Assembly (NCBI GenBank): GCA_013397435.1
Contig: VZRG01001051.1
Span: forward strand, 137,060 to 201,059
Origin: Erythrocercus mccallii
Taxonomy: Eukaryota; Chordata; Aves; Passeriformes; Dicruridae
Reading direction: 5' to 3'
Length of the DNA stretch: 64,000 bases
Shown here in pieces: positions 1-10,983 of the stretch (positions within the stretch are counted from its first letter, which is position 1; each line of letters starts with the position of its first letter). The position numbers and the translations under genes are program-made. The notes under the pieces were generated by a model. It did no database searches and was not told the DNA's origin. It saw nothing but the letters and a program-made list of their open reading frames with translations.

Positions 1-118
1 CCTCAGGAATTCTCCAGCCCCTTCCCCAGCTCCCTTCCCTTCCCTGGACACATTGCAGCCCCTCAATGTCCTTCTTAGCATGAGTGGCCTAAAACTGAGC
101 CCAGGATTTGAGGTGAGG
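1..118 (-). mobile_element. CR1 LINE fragment, cut by the window start
   Basis: Read on the minus strand this matches the late-ORF2 part of CR1. It is the same stretch seen on the plus strand near 60950-61060: a CCTGAGGAGCTGGG-like block followed by a block rich in GGGCTGGAG. The element begins outside the window, so neither its 3' end nor its tail is visible. It carries no intact reading frame and is a dead remnant. Confidence 0.75.
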
Positions 119-3100
119 GAAAAGCTCATCGTCAAGATTTACTCCTGCAAGTTTGTGCATGGAAACGTTCAGTCCCTGGAACTTTGTGGAGTTGAGCCTG
201 ACCTAGAGCCCAGCTTCCAAAGGCTCCAGAGAGGTGTCTTTGGGTGTGACAGGGAAATTTGAAGGGGCATGGCATGAACAGTGCCAGGCTGAGCTATCCC
301 AGTGCAGATGGAAACAGGATGGTGTTGGGAGGCTTGGGAAGCCTCTCCTTATCTTCTTGGCACCTCACTTTTCGGAGCGCCGGCGATTTTTTTACAATGC
401 ACGACGCGTCACTCTCCTCCGAGCTTTCACCTCCTGTCTCATTGTAAGAATTTCCACCTTCCTTTCAAACAAAGCTTCCACTCTTTGGAGCTACAGGAGG
501 AAAACTTGGAGCCGTGGGCCCAGCTGTCGGAGCGCCAAGCGCTTGTCACTCGGAATTTCACCACCTAAATATGTCGGAGAGAGTCGCATTATTTAGACCT
601 GTCTGGGGAGCTGCTTTCCTGTTCCTCTGGGAGCCGAGGTGTCCTTTTGTTTGCACACAAGAAACAACGTGTTACTCATTGATTTTTGCCCTCCGCGAGC
701 TGCTTCAGTCAGATGGATTTGTGTCTAAGAGCCTCATGACTCCCTTCCTTCCACTTGGGTCAAACGAGACAAATTTTAGCTCCTCAGCGCTCGGCTAAAT
801 TTACCCAGTTCTGCACACTTGATTTGGCAAAACCATATGGGCTTTTTTGATGCATTCCTCAGAGCTCTTCGGAATCGGCTTCCAAAGTCTGTATTCCTGG
901 CTTGTACCCACTGTTCAGTGGGAGGTGTAGAAGAACAACGCCTATTTTAGGCGGAAGGTTTCCTGTGAATGTTCTTGTCTCGGACCAGCTCTTCCCTGCA
1001 GCTCCTGAAAGTGTGGAAGGGGCCAGACCTGTCCTCCCACCTCCTCCCACGTTCCCACACCTCCCTTGGGATGGGGATCCAATGGATCAGCTCAGGGATG
1101 AGGCTGAGTGGGGATTTTCTCTCCTCCCTTCAGGCTGAGCTTTCCAAAGAGGAGCTCTTGGTCTGATCCCGAGTTCCCCATGCCACGGGGAAGGTGCTGG
1201 GGATGCAGCTGGATATGAAAAGGAGGACTGGGGGTGGCTCTCAGGTCAGCTTCAGCTATTTCTACCATCACATTTCAGTTTTTGCTGTGGGTTATAGAGT
1301 GAAAAAAAAAATAAAATTGGAAAATCCCCTTTTAACCCAGGATTTCCACAGGAAAAAATGTATTTGCTAAACACAAGCTGTGAAGCAGCTGATGGATCAA
1401 TCCCCAAGGAAATGCCTGCGAGTCATCCTGGGGGATATTAGGAGTTCTAATGCCATTCCCTGAGCAGTTGGCTGTGGGAATGAGAGCTGGGGATGTCTCG
1501 CACTGCCAGCTGAGCCTCCAGTGGGGCTGGAGCACGAGCCTGCCGCAAAAAAACCTGAGGCTTCATCTGTAAAACACTGAGTGCACAGGGCCTGAGAAGG
1601 GGAGCTCCAATAATAAAGGCTTACAGAGAAAACGGAAAAACCTATGAGCCATTGCAAAAAATACGTTTGAGAATAGTCTTTGTACTTCAGAAACAACAAG
1701 TGCATGAATTGCCTTCTAATTGCTTTTGAGAAATTTTCAAATTGTGGGTAGGTTTGGGGATTTTTTTTCCTCCTCTCAGTGGGCATAAAACCAGATGATT
1801 TCTACCTGAAAGGAGAGATCTGAACCAGAGCGGTGCTGTAAGGGCTTAGATTAGAGACAACTCCAAGCTCAGCTGATGTAAAAACACCACACAGATATCA
1901 CAGAATCATCTTTTTTCCTCCTGCTGCCCAAACCATGCGATCCCAGAGCTCGTTTGCCCTGTGAGGAGCTGATTCAGGGAGCCCAAGTGGCAGCAAACAA
2001 CTCGCTGCTTTGGGGAGAGTTGGTTCTTTTCTGCACTGATTCACCACAAAGTGAGACAGACGCCAAAGGTAGGGGAGGAGAAGCGGAGTGTGGGCAGCAC
2101 GGCAAAGGAGGGAGCCAGCAGGACACCTCCTTTCCACTGCAGCTCACCTTGGATTGATGTAATCCCCATCAAAACCTCCTGCTTGAAATTTTAGAGCGAC
2201 TTAAAACCATTTTTCAATTTTGGGTGATAGCAGGAATCTGGGACAACACAAGTGTTTGCATCATCTTGTGGTTCAGATAAGTGTGGAAACTCAGCTTGGA
2301 CTCACGGGGGTTAAAATTTTGATATTCTCATGCGTGTGCCTGTGTTTGGCAGGGTTTGTAAGAACAGTATAGAGAAATTGTCTTTGAAAAATAAAATCAG
2401 AGTTATTGGCATTTTTTCCCAGCAGAAACTATTAACTTAGAATTGAATGCAACATTTTGTTTCACATAAAATATTTTGCTTTGAGCTTTTAAATACTTTC
2501 CAAGTTTCATATCTCCTCTGCTCTGCTATAAAATCCAATCTGAACTTGCAAATAGTTTGTTTACTCCAGAATCCTATTTTTTTTTTTTTTTTTGGAATAT
2601 AAACCATTCCTTTTTGCTGCCAGCTATAGCTCCTAGTGCAGGAGCTAGGCCACTTCCCCTCCCAAACACTCCCAGTGAGTCAGGACTGCGGGTGGAACTG
2701 GAGTTTTGTCACTGCCAAGAATAAAACCCCACTGCTTTGGAGAGCAGAAAAACTTCAGGGCATCATTTTTTAGCATCCAAACCGAAAAGCTGTGGTTCAG
2801 CATTTTGATATTTTTGTATTGCCGGTGGTTCTTCAGCTTTGAAATTAAAAATATTCAGCTCACACATCAATTTAAAAGCACCCAAAGCCATCAAAATGCA
2901 GCTTGTGACATCTCAGGGTGATCCATGAAGCCACCAAGGCCCTTGACCATGTCTGGTCACCACGGTGGTTTTCAAGAGTTCCTTTGTGGGTCCAACCCCA
3001 AAGAAAGCTCCCCTTGCAGAAGATCATGGAGAAGTTTAGGATCCGGATGGCTGAACTGACAAATTTTCTGGAAACTCCCCGAAAATCTGAGCTAAAATTA

Positions 3101-3840
3101 TTTCTTTTTGATGCTGAAATCACAGCTGTGACAAACATTCAGCCTTCTCCGTGATTCATGTGCTCTCTGAGAATGGGAAGTGTCAGAGTAGCACAATTTA
3201 GTAACTTGTGTTTCCTTCCCCCTAGTTCAGCAATTCTAATTTCACACGTTTTCTCTGGAGTGGGTTATCTGCAGACCCACTCTTTATTACCTGCCTTTAT
3301 CCCCCCCTTTCCCATTTCTCCAGCCATTCCCTGCTCCCAAATTATCAAATATCCTGTGTCCTATAATGTGACCAAGAGGGGGGAACATTGTCTGCATTAA
3401 CTGCAGAATTAACTTAAAATCTCATGTCTTTTTTAACATTATTCTGTTCCAAAACATGCCCCAATTTACCTGGAAAATGTAATTCCCATCTTTCTTTTTC
3501 TCTTGGCAGCTGCAAGTTTGTTTGAACTTGGTGCCTTCCACGTCCCTGAGCCCACCTCCAGCAAGGTAAGACAATGCTGGGCACCTTCAGAGGTGTTTTA
3601 AATCTTATTTTGCTCCTCAGAGACGCCAAAAGAAGGGAAGAGCCCTCCTTCCCCATCGTTCCACCTCTCCCTGACCACGTAGGGACATCATTCCTGTACA
3701 ACTGTCTCCCTGCTAATAAATTAATTTAAAACTTCTCCTTTTACCAAAGCACCAAACCCCAGTCTGGTACACGCTTGCAAGTCACACTTCCCATCATTGT
3801 TTTGCCTTTTTGGTTCCTTTTAAACCATTTCAACATCTCA
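119..3840. other. unique noncoding sequence, no gene seen
   Basis: No CR1 or LTR is recognisable. The first part holds a CpG cluster (370-640, listed separately). A poly-T run lies at about 2578-2594. Short frames on both strands are under 130 codons and match nothing I know. The rest is AT-rich sequence with no feature I can support. Confidence 0.6.
370..640. promoter_or_regulatory. local CpG cluster, possible regulatory element
   Basis: I count about 16 CpG dinucleotides here, eight of them within roughly 60 bases at 373-423, in a region where CpG is otherwise rare. An A/T-rich CTAAATATG box, resembling a MEF2-type site, lies near 567. The block is too short and too moderate in G+C for a classical CpG island. 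A distal regulatory element is the likeliest reading, but this is inference from composition only. Confidence 0.25.
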
Positions 3841-3940
3841 GATTGGTTTCCTGCACGTAATAATTGTTTCTTTGGTGGTAGGCTTCAGAAAGATTGGTTT
3901 CCTGCACATAAGGGTTGTTTCCTTACCGATAGGCTTTGGG
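3841..3940. repeat. imperfect two-copy tandem repeat, period about 51 bp
   Basis: The block starting GATTGGTTTCCTGCAC at 3841 recurs at 3892. Both copies continue into a TTGTTTC...TAGGCTT segment. Several substitutions separate them, so the duplication is not recent. No function is suggested. Confidence 0.8.
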
Positions 3941-6479
3941 TTTGTGTTTGAGAAAGAAATCCTGGTGGTCTTCTGTGCAATTAAATTCAAAATAGCTGTG
4001 GGGCTCCTGAAATGAAAATCTATTTCACTGCAGAGCTGTCATCCTAACCAATCACCTCAGATGAGTGCTTGCTGTTCTCTCCCTTGCTGTAAAATAAGGT
4101 GTGTTTTAAAGCTGGGATTTTTCTTTTCTCTCTACCCTCGTGCTCGTTAGAAGTTTGTAAATGAAACCTCGTTATGTCGAACAGCTGGGAGTTGTATTTA
4201 AAACCCCTCAAGTTAAAGCAAAAGAATTACCTAAGTAACAAAGTTAAAATGTGCACGCTCAGGCCAGGGTGGTAACAGAGCCACTCGAGGCTTGGCAGGG
4301 ACAGCTGAGCACAAGGAAAATAAGGAAAACATGGAAAACATGGACAACACTGGGAAAAGTGGAGTTCTGCTGGCACATTGTTCTCCTAGGCAGGGCTTGG
4401 TCTAATAACTCACCAAACTCTTGCTGAAAGTCACCTGGTGCCAGTTGTAAGGGATTTTTGAAACTTCTGTTCATGAGAGGGATTGGCTGGAATTAGAGGA
4501 AATTTTGTTCTGCTTATAACAAAGTTATTTCATTGAAGGGTCTGGACTGAAATGGAGCTGGTGGTGTTTAATGGAGGCATTCACAAAAAGAACGAATCTG
4601 GGGCTGGGTTTACAGGGAATACATCTTTTATGTCAAAAGAGGAATGGGAAAGGAATTATTTTGAAAAGGTCAGTTGATAAAAGCCAGTCCTTCTGGTGGA
4701 CTATTGAACAGCTCAATCAGAGATGAAGGATTTGAGGATTTGCTTTTATTTGCTGGGTTGTCTCAACCCTGCACTTTGTAGGGTTCTTTTTTGGGAAGGA
4801 TTTTTAGGAGGGCATTGTCATCCCAAGACTGGCAGCTCTTTGAGCAAAGGAGGATCTGGCTCCACACTCCCTCATTCCAACCTGGAATTTGAAGCTGCTT
4901 AGAAAACACATTATTCTACATTTGACTTCCCATTTTTTTTTTTGTGGGGGGGGGGTGGTGTTGAAAACTGTGTTTTTTGCATGAATTTTCATGAAAATTG
5001 GAGGTGAATTTAGATTTTTAGAGGCGAGCTTTCAAGGCAGCTCACGGCTTTTTGTGACTCAGAATGGGTTGGAAGCTGGTTGGTTGGGATCACATGGGAC
5101 TTTTCAAGTCAGAGATAGCTCCACTTGTTCAGGAGAAGCTTTCATGTGGTTTCCAAGGGAAATAGTAACTCCTTATTACATTTTACAAGAGAGCCAATGT
5201 CAAAGTGCCTGGTGGCAAAGCTCCACTGTTTCAGCCTCCAAACTCATCCTTCCAGCTAAAGTAAATATGTGTTAATGATGAATAAATCTCCTCTGTAAGA
5301 AGTGGGTTGAGCAGGAGGTTTTAAAGGCTGGCAGTTTAACAGAATTGAAAATTGTTTCCCTTCTCTTAGTGGTGGTGGGAAGAATTAACAGGTAGAGGAG
5401 CAGGTGAAAGCTCCTGGTGCTGTGGCTTTTAATTGTGGAATGAGTCAAGGGGTTGGGAAGAGCTGGGCTGTAGAACCATGGAAAACATCTCCAAGATCAG
5501 GACCTTTCTTTCATAGGGCAAAAGCAAGCACAATAACCTTTAGTTCCCACCCAAAATGTTTGTATTAGGTGGAGAACATTCATTTTTTCATTGATAAACC
5601 CCAGAAATATTTCAGATATCACACCAGGGCTCATCGCTTGCTAAGAGCTTTTCCCATTACACTAAATATTTGTATAATTGTATAATCTGGATAATTGTTC
5701 TGTGTGTAATGAGCAGATTGAGTGACCCAAATCATCCCATGGATTATTTGTCCCAGTGTTGGGCTCTGGGAATTGTTTTGGCCATTGATTCTTCCAAGGT
5801 CCGTATCAAAATAATAACTTAGATGTGTTTGGTTTAATTTCTCTCTCTGTGTCTTATTCTAACAATCCAAGACTTCCCTTTTTTGATGTGTAAATCAGCT
5901 TTTTTTCACATTTAAAATGTTGGGCTCATCACGCACTGATATCATTAAGATTACTTTGCTTGTGCCAAGCTTTAGTACATTTTTAAACAAGCTTTCCCCC
6001 ATTCAGAGCATCACCAGTGGCCTGTGTGCCAGCTCTGGGGTGGGCAGGAGATGGCATCTGCCCTGTCTGAGAGTGTCTGAGTGGCCAGAGGCAGCCCTGG
6101 GCCTGGCGTGGGGACAGATGAACTCCCATTTAAGCATTTCTCCCAGGGACGGCACCAATTTGTGCCCTCTCCCAGCCATCACTCCTCATCAGGCTGATAG
6201 GAAATGATCTCTGGGAGATGTCTACCTGGCTTTCTGATTGGATTAAAATTGGCCCAAAAGTTATTGGGCCAAAGGAGAATGGGCAGTGTGACCACAGAAC
6301 TCTGGTCCTTCACCAATCAAAGCCAAGAATGCCACATTATCAACCTCTTCTGTGCATTTTTGGAGAGATGTTTGTATTCTTCTGGTCCACATTTGTCGTT
6401 TAGCCCTGGTTTGCTGTGACATTTTCCATCACCTGGAAAGCAGTGCTGGAAAATGAGGAGGAGCAGCAGATTGTGAGAG
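3941..6479. other. unique noncoding sequence, no gene seen
   Basis: AT-rich unique sequence. The only simple-sequence oddity is a run of 11 T (4933-4943) followed almost directly by 10 G (4946-4955). Frames are below 100 codons and unrecognised. Confidence 0.6.
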
Positions 6480-6940
6480 GAACAGCAGCCATGTGAATAT
6501 TAAAAGGCCTCAATATCAGCAAGGCCACTACATTTGCAAGACATTAGGTAGTTTATGTACTATTTTATGCATGGAGCCTCCTAACAGTGATTTCTCATGG
6601 ATCTGCAAAATATAAAAGACTTTAGGTTAAAGGAATAATAATGAATCATTTATGAGATATTATCTACGAAGATGGATTGGTTCCATCTGTTGCAGTAATA
6701 AAAATAATAATGCTCAGCAATTACATAAATGCTTTACAGGTTTTCAGTGTGCATCACAAACATTAATCTAAGATCTAGCCCATAGCACAGTTTTTAAGAG
6801 CTTGTAAAAGGCCTTCAGCTTATACATGCTGGGTTATTTATTTATTTTTAACAAGGAAATTCGTCGTAATAGAGTTTTTAAACTGGTTTGGAAAATTGAG
6901 TTGTAGCTCCTCAGACTAAGGCACTCTACGAAGATGGCCA
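6480..6940. promoter_or_regulatory. candidate conserved noncoding element
   Basis: The block is AT-rich, repeat-free and dense in homeodomain-like TAAT/ATTA cores. It contains the 13-mer TCTACGAAGATGG twice (6663-6675 and 6925-6937); its AAGATGG core resembles a YY1 site. Around the first copy is a short inverted repeat, AGATGGA (6670-6676) and TCCATCT (6682-6688). Such composition is typical of conserved vertebrate enhancers, but conservation cannot be seen from one sequence. Confidence 0.3.
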
Positions 6941-8167
6941 CAAAATTGGTTTCTTTTTCTTTCTGTTGCTTGAAGTTGCTGCAAATGTCCAGGAGAAATA
7001 CAGCTCCACAGGCAGGTGTTCATTATCATAGAAATGATGGAAAAGTCCTCCAGGATGCCTTACTGGCATTATCTCCCAGTTATTTGTTAATCTCATTTTT
7101 TTGTGTCTTGTAAGCAGCTCACTGAGGGAAGGGCAAGGGTTTGTGAGGCAGAGCAGAGCCTGGTTGTGCTCTTAGACACTTACATTTCATATAGGATCTT
7201 GCTCTCTGAAAGAAATAATTTCTTTTGTTCACTGCAGGTAGAAATCAGATTTATGAACAATCGGTTTCATGCTTTAGATGCAGCCTGATTTAACCAGCAG
7301 AATGAGTATTAGATTTAATTTTGTTCTGCTTGGATTTTCATTTGAATTCTAGAAAAAGAAGTGATGATAACTTTAGATAAAAGAATGGTTTGTTTGAGGT
7401 GCTTCCTGGCAGGCAGAGGTGTGGTAAAGCAGGCAGGATTTAAACTCAATTTAAAATAGACTTATCCCAAGTGATATTTTGGTCATGCTTATAGGCTCTA
7501 TGAATATAAAGATCAATTTGCCTTGAGCAAATTGTGAGCTTTGATTGAAGCACATTTGTGAGGGTGCCCTGGGATGGGCTCCTGTGCAGTGTAACTTGTG
7601 ACCTTGAAGGACAAGGTGCCATGGGAGCTCTTGCCTTGTAAATCTGTTTATCTGTGCACGTCACAGATAAGACCCAGGCTTTGCAATGCTCCTTGACTGA
7701 ACAAGTGACATTAATTCCATTAACTCTGGGCAAAAAGAGTGCTTGTATTGACAACTGGGATTGGGTGGGTTATGTATCTTCCCCTACCAAAGATTTGGCT
7801 TGGAAATATTTAACACTTAATCTGGTGAATAGAAAGGTTTTATTGGAACTAAACAACAAAAAATATTTCCTTCAGCAATATTCTGTTAATTCATATCTAA
7901 TGAGATTAATTAAAACAGATAGGGAAAAAAAAAACCCTTCCAGTGTTTCGTCGGCAGAGAAATGTTGGGTTCAGCTTGGTCAGATCTGAGTGCCGATGAT
8001 CATTCATGGAATAGAGAAGAGTTTGTTGTCAGTGCTACCTGCCCCTGTAATCATCCCTGACCTGGGAAGCAATTCCCTATTCCCAATCCCTTTATCCCAA
8101 TCTCTGCGTTAGTGACTGTGGGAGGGAGCTCTGGGCACTGCAAACTCCTCCTGCTTTTGGGAGCATA
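6941..8167. other. unique noncoding sequence, no gene seen
   Basis: No recognisable repeat or gene. A frame at 7654-7989 (111 codons, plus) and one at 7446-7754 (102 codons, minus) overlap each other and match no family I know, so I treat both as chance. Confidence 0.6.
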
Positions 8168-8452
8168 CTAAGAAAAAGTTTTTCACAGAAAGAATAATAA
8201 AGTAATGGAATGGTCTGCCAGGGGAGGTGGTGGAGTCACCATCTCTGGGTGTGTTTAAAAAAAGGCTGGATGTGGCACTCAGTGCCAGGGTTTCGTTGGG
8301 GTGTTAAGGCTGGGTTGGATTCGATGATCCTGGAGGTCTCCTTCAACCTGGTGATTCTGTGATTGTGTGATCCTGTGATTCTGTGATTTTTTGATCCTGT
8401 GATCCTGTGATCCTGTGATTTTTTGATCTTTTGATCCTGTGATTTTGTGATC
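8168..8452 (+). mobile_element. CR1 LINE 3' end with 8-bp tail repeats
   Basis: The element is 5'-truncated. It starts in the end of ORF2, where the frame encodes the CR1-like string WNGLPGEVVES with decay, and continues through a GGTTGGATTCGATGATCCTGG block. It ends in an expanded tail at 8351-8452 built from GATTCTGT/GATCCTGT units with T-rich variants. Its 3' end faces the next CR1 only about 90 bases away. Confidence 0.85.
8351..8452 (+). repeat. microsatellite tail of CR1, 8-bp unit
   Basis: About twelve degenerate copies of an octamer, GATTCTGT or GATCCTGT, with a few units changed to GATTTTTT. CR1 elements normally end in a few copies of this octamer, so this tail has expanded after insertion. 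The lack of unique spacers excludes a CRISPR array. Confidence 0.9.
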
Positions 8453-8542
8453 CAGCTCCTCTCCAGCCCTTCCCTCAGGATGTTTCTGTCATGCAGCACC
8501 TTCACTCTGCCTGTCTTTGGGGCTGCCCTTGAGCCTTTGGGT

Positions 8543-9050
8543 CACAGAATCCCGGGATGGCTCAGGCTGGAAGGGACCACAGTGGCAAGGGATTGTGTCC
8601 AGGCAGTTCTGGGATATCCCCAGGGAGGGAGACCCCACAGCCTCTCTGGGCTCTGCTCAGGGCTGGGCACTGCCCAGGGCAGAATTTGTGCCCCTGTGCA
8701 GGGGGAAATGCTGGGCTCAGTCCCTGCCCTTGGCTCTGGGGCCATTGCTGGGCCTGGGGCAGAGTCTGGGACTGCTCTGACCCTCCCTGCACACAGGGAC
8801 ACCCAGGGACACCCAGGGACACCCAGTGATATCCAGGGACACCCAGGGACACCCAGGGCTGAGGGTCCCTCTCAGCTGGAGCTCCTCTCCAGGCTGAGCA
8901 GCCCCAGCTCCCTCTGCCTTTTCCCTCCTGGAGATGCTCCAGGTCCTTCCTTAGCTCCAGGAGCTCCTGTCCCTGCTGTGCTGAGGATCCAGAGCTGGAC
9001 ACAGCACCCCAGAAGTGCCTCACAAGCCTGGGCAGAGGGACAGGGTCCCT
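8543..9050 (-). mobile_element. CR1 LINE fragment, antisense, about 0.5 kb
   Basis: It begins with the inverted CR1 3' end, CACAGAATCCCGGGATGG. It continues through the 3' UTR into the end of ORF2, including the antisense of the CTGCTCAGCCTGGAGAG block near 8880-8900 and the CTGGACACAGCACCCC block near 8996. A 10-bp minisatellite (8793-8858) interrupts it. The 277-codon plus-strand frame at 8447-9280 is a by-product of this GC-rich antisense sequence. Confidence 0.85.
8793..8858. repeat. 10-bp minisatellite inside CR1
   Basis: About six and a half copies of CAGGGACACC, with one degenerate unit (GTGATATC) in the middle. It sits within the antisense CR1 and looks like a local expansion of an internal CR1 word. 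Confidence 0.9.
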
Positions 9051-10773
9051 TGGTCCTTTGTTGGACGGCAGTGCCTATTCCTAGCTGTCAAATTGTGGCT
9101 AAAAGTAATTATTTCTTCATCATCGCTTTTCCTTCTGTGCCTCCTCCAAAGCATGAAGCACACCATGGAAATCCCTTAATGCAAGTGCACCTCAGCCATT
9201 TGGGAACAACCTACAACAAACTGGGATGGAGACCTGTCCAGAAATCTCCCTGGATGCAAGAGGGAGCTCCCATGGTGTGAACACTGGGATGTGTTTTCAG
9301 TACCACTCTGATAAGAGTTAAATTTCAGAGGTGCTGCTCTGAAGTGGCTTTGTCTCAGGCATCAGAACAAACCCTTCCAAGCTGCTTGGACAAACCGGTT
9401 CCAGCTCATCCTGCTCTGAGCTGGTTGGATCTCCTGGCCCCAGGAGCCTGCTCTGCTTTGCTGTCAGGGGTCACCAGGCCATGGCAGGACTGGCAGAAGA
9501 GGAATGTGCTTCCTTCAGGACTGGGATCCTGGATCAAACCCAGCCACATCAGCAGTTTAAACCAAGATGCCGCTCCATGAACAGCTGAGACATCACACAG
9601 CTCCTGTTTTAAACCTCTCCTGGAGGTGTTTTACCTCCCAGAGGGTGGCAGGCTGGATGATTAGAAATCATAACAGCAAACTGCTGCTGCAAGATGCTCC
9701 CCTTGTTTAAAATAACCATCTCCTGCAAAATCCACAGTTGGGCTGGGAAATAATTAGGGTGATATTTATTTCTTTCTGTTCTTTCTCTCCTTAAAGAATG
9801 GTAATTATAGCTGAGGATATTGCCCCACAGTTACAAATAACTTGCTGAATTTTCCTGTGAAAATGGATTTCGGTTGCGGCTACTCAGATGGGAGCTCAGC
9901 ACATAACAGGGTTTGGGAACACTGGGAAAAAAAAATGAGGAATATATAAATAAGTGGCTGTTACACAGCAGGATGATGCACAGAGCCACACAGAGAAATA
10001 TATTGGTTTATCTCATAGTAATGGCTCGATAATTGTGATAACATCAGAAATCACTATCGCTCCTTGCTGAGAAATTACTTGTTACCATCCTCTTGTTTAA
10101 GTACGGCTGGGAGAGCTCTGAAATTATTTTCAGCACTGTTTGGAGGCTTCCCCTCATTTAACCTTCCAGATTCTGCTTATAAAAATAAAAAGCTTAAATT
10201 CTTGGTGATACCTTCCCCATGCTGAGTTGCCTTTTGTACACCTTCCCAGCTGAGTATAATATCGAGTGGGTTTTATTTTATCTTTTTAGTGTCTTAGGAA
10301 GATCCAGTACCTTGTAAAAAGTGCAGAGGGAAAAAAAAAAGGTATTAATGGCTAATAAGAAATAATCTGTGGTTAACACAGCTCATCCTTTCTTTCATGG
10401 TCTGTCACGATCTTGTTCCTTTTGAATTTGGATTATCAAACTGCGGGGTTTGAAGAATGTTTTGTGAACCGCCTTGTGTCTGAGTAATTTGCTTTAGTGG
10501 AATTTCCTGTGAAATGAACCCCACCTAGGAGGTACCTGGGGGTCCTCTGGTCCCAAGAGACCAAAAATATTGAGTGTTCATTTAGCAGAAACAAAAATGT
10601 TTCTCCAGCTTGAGAACTTTGGAACGATGCTCTTTGTTGTTAATGTTTCACAGTACGTGCAGAAGGTAAAAAAGCCTAGTTTTGGGAAAATGAAGCTGGA
10701 AACAATTTCCAAATATTTGTGTTCCTCCTGCCCATATCCTTAGGAGATATCCCAGGTAACTGTGCCCTAAATC
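9051..10773. other. unique noncoding sequence, no gene seen
   Basis: Repeat-free by eye. 9700-10500 is AT-rich with scattered TAAT cores and could hold weak regulatory elements. No frame exceeds 80 codons outside the CR1 edge. Confidence 0.55.
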
Positions 10774-10983
10774 AGGGGAAGGTGTTTTCCCCCAGAGGGT
10801 GCTGGGGCACTGAACAGGCTCTTCAGGCAATGGTCACATTCCCAAGGTTGCCAGAGCTCCAGGAGTGTTAAGACAACGCCCTCAAGGACAGGCTGGGATT
10901 GTTGGGGTGTCCTGGGCAGGGCCAGGAGCAGGAGTGGATGATCCTGGTGAATCCCTGCCAACTCAGGACATTCCATGATTCTC
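10774..10983 (+). mobile_element. CR1 LINE 3' end
   Basis: A 5'-truncated copy carrying the CCAGAGGGTGCTGGGGCACTG block, a GGCCAGGAGCAGGAGTGGATGA-like block and the terminal ACTCAGGACATTCCATGATTCT. This is the CR1 3'-end subtype ending in CAACTCAGGAYATTC, different from the CAACCCAAAC subtype that dominates the window. Confidence 0.85.

Noticed and set aside
8351..8452. CRISPR-like regular repeats
   Set aside because: Octamer units have no spacers. The array is a CR1 tail in eukaryotic DNA.
8447..9280. 277-codon open frame on plus, the longest in the window
   Set aside because: It runs through the inverted CR1 and its minisatellite. It is an antisense, GC-rich by-product with no recognisable domain.
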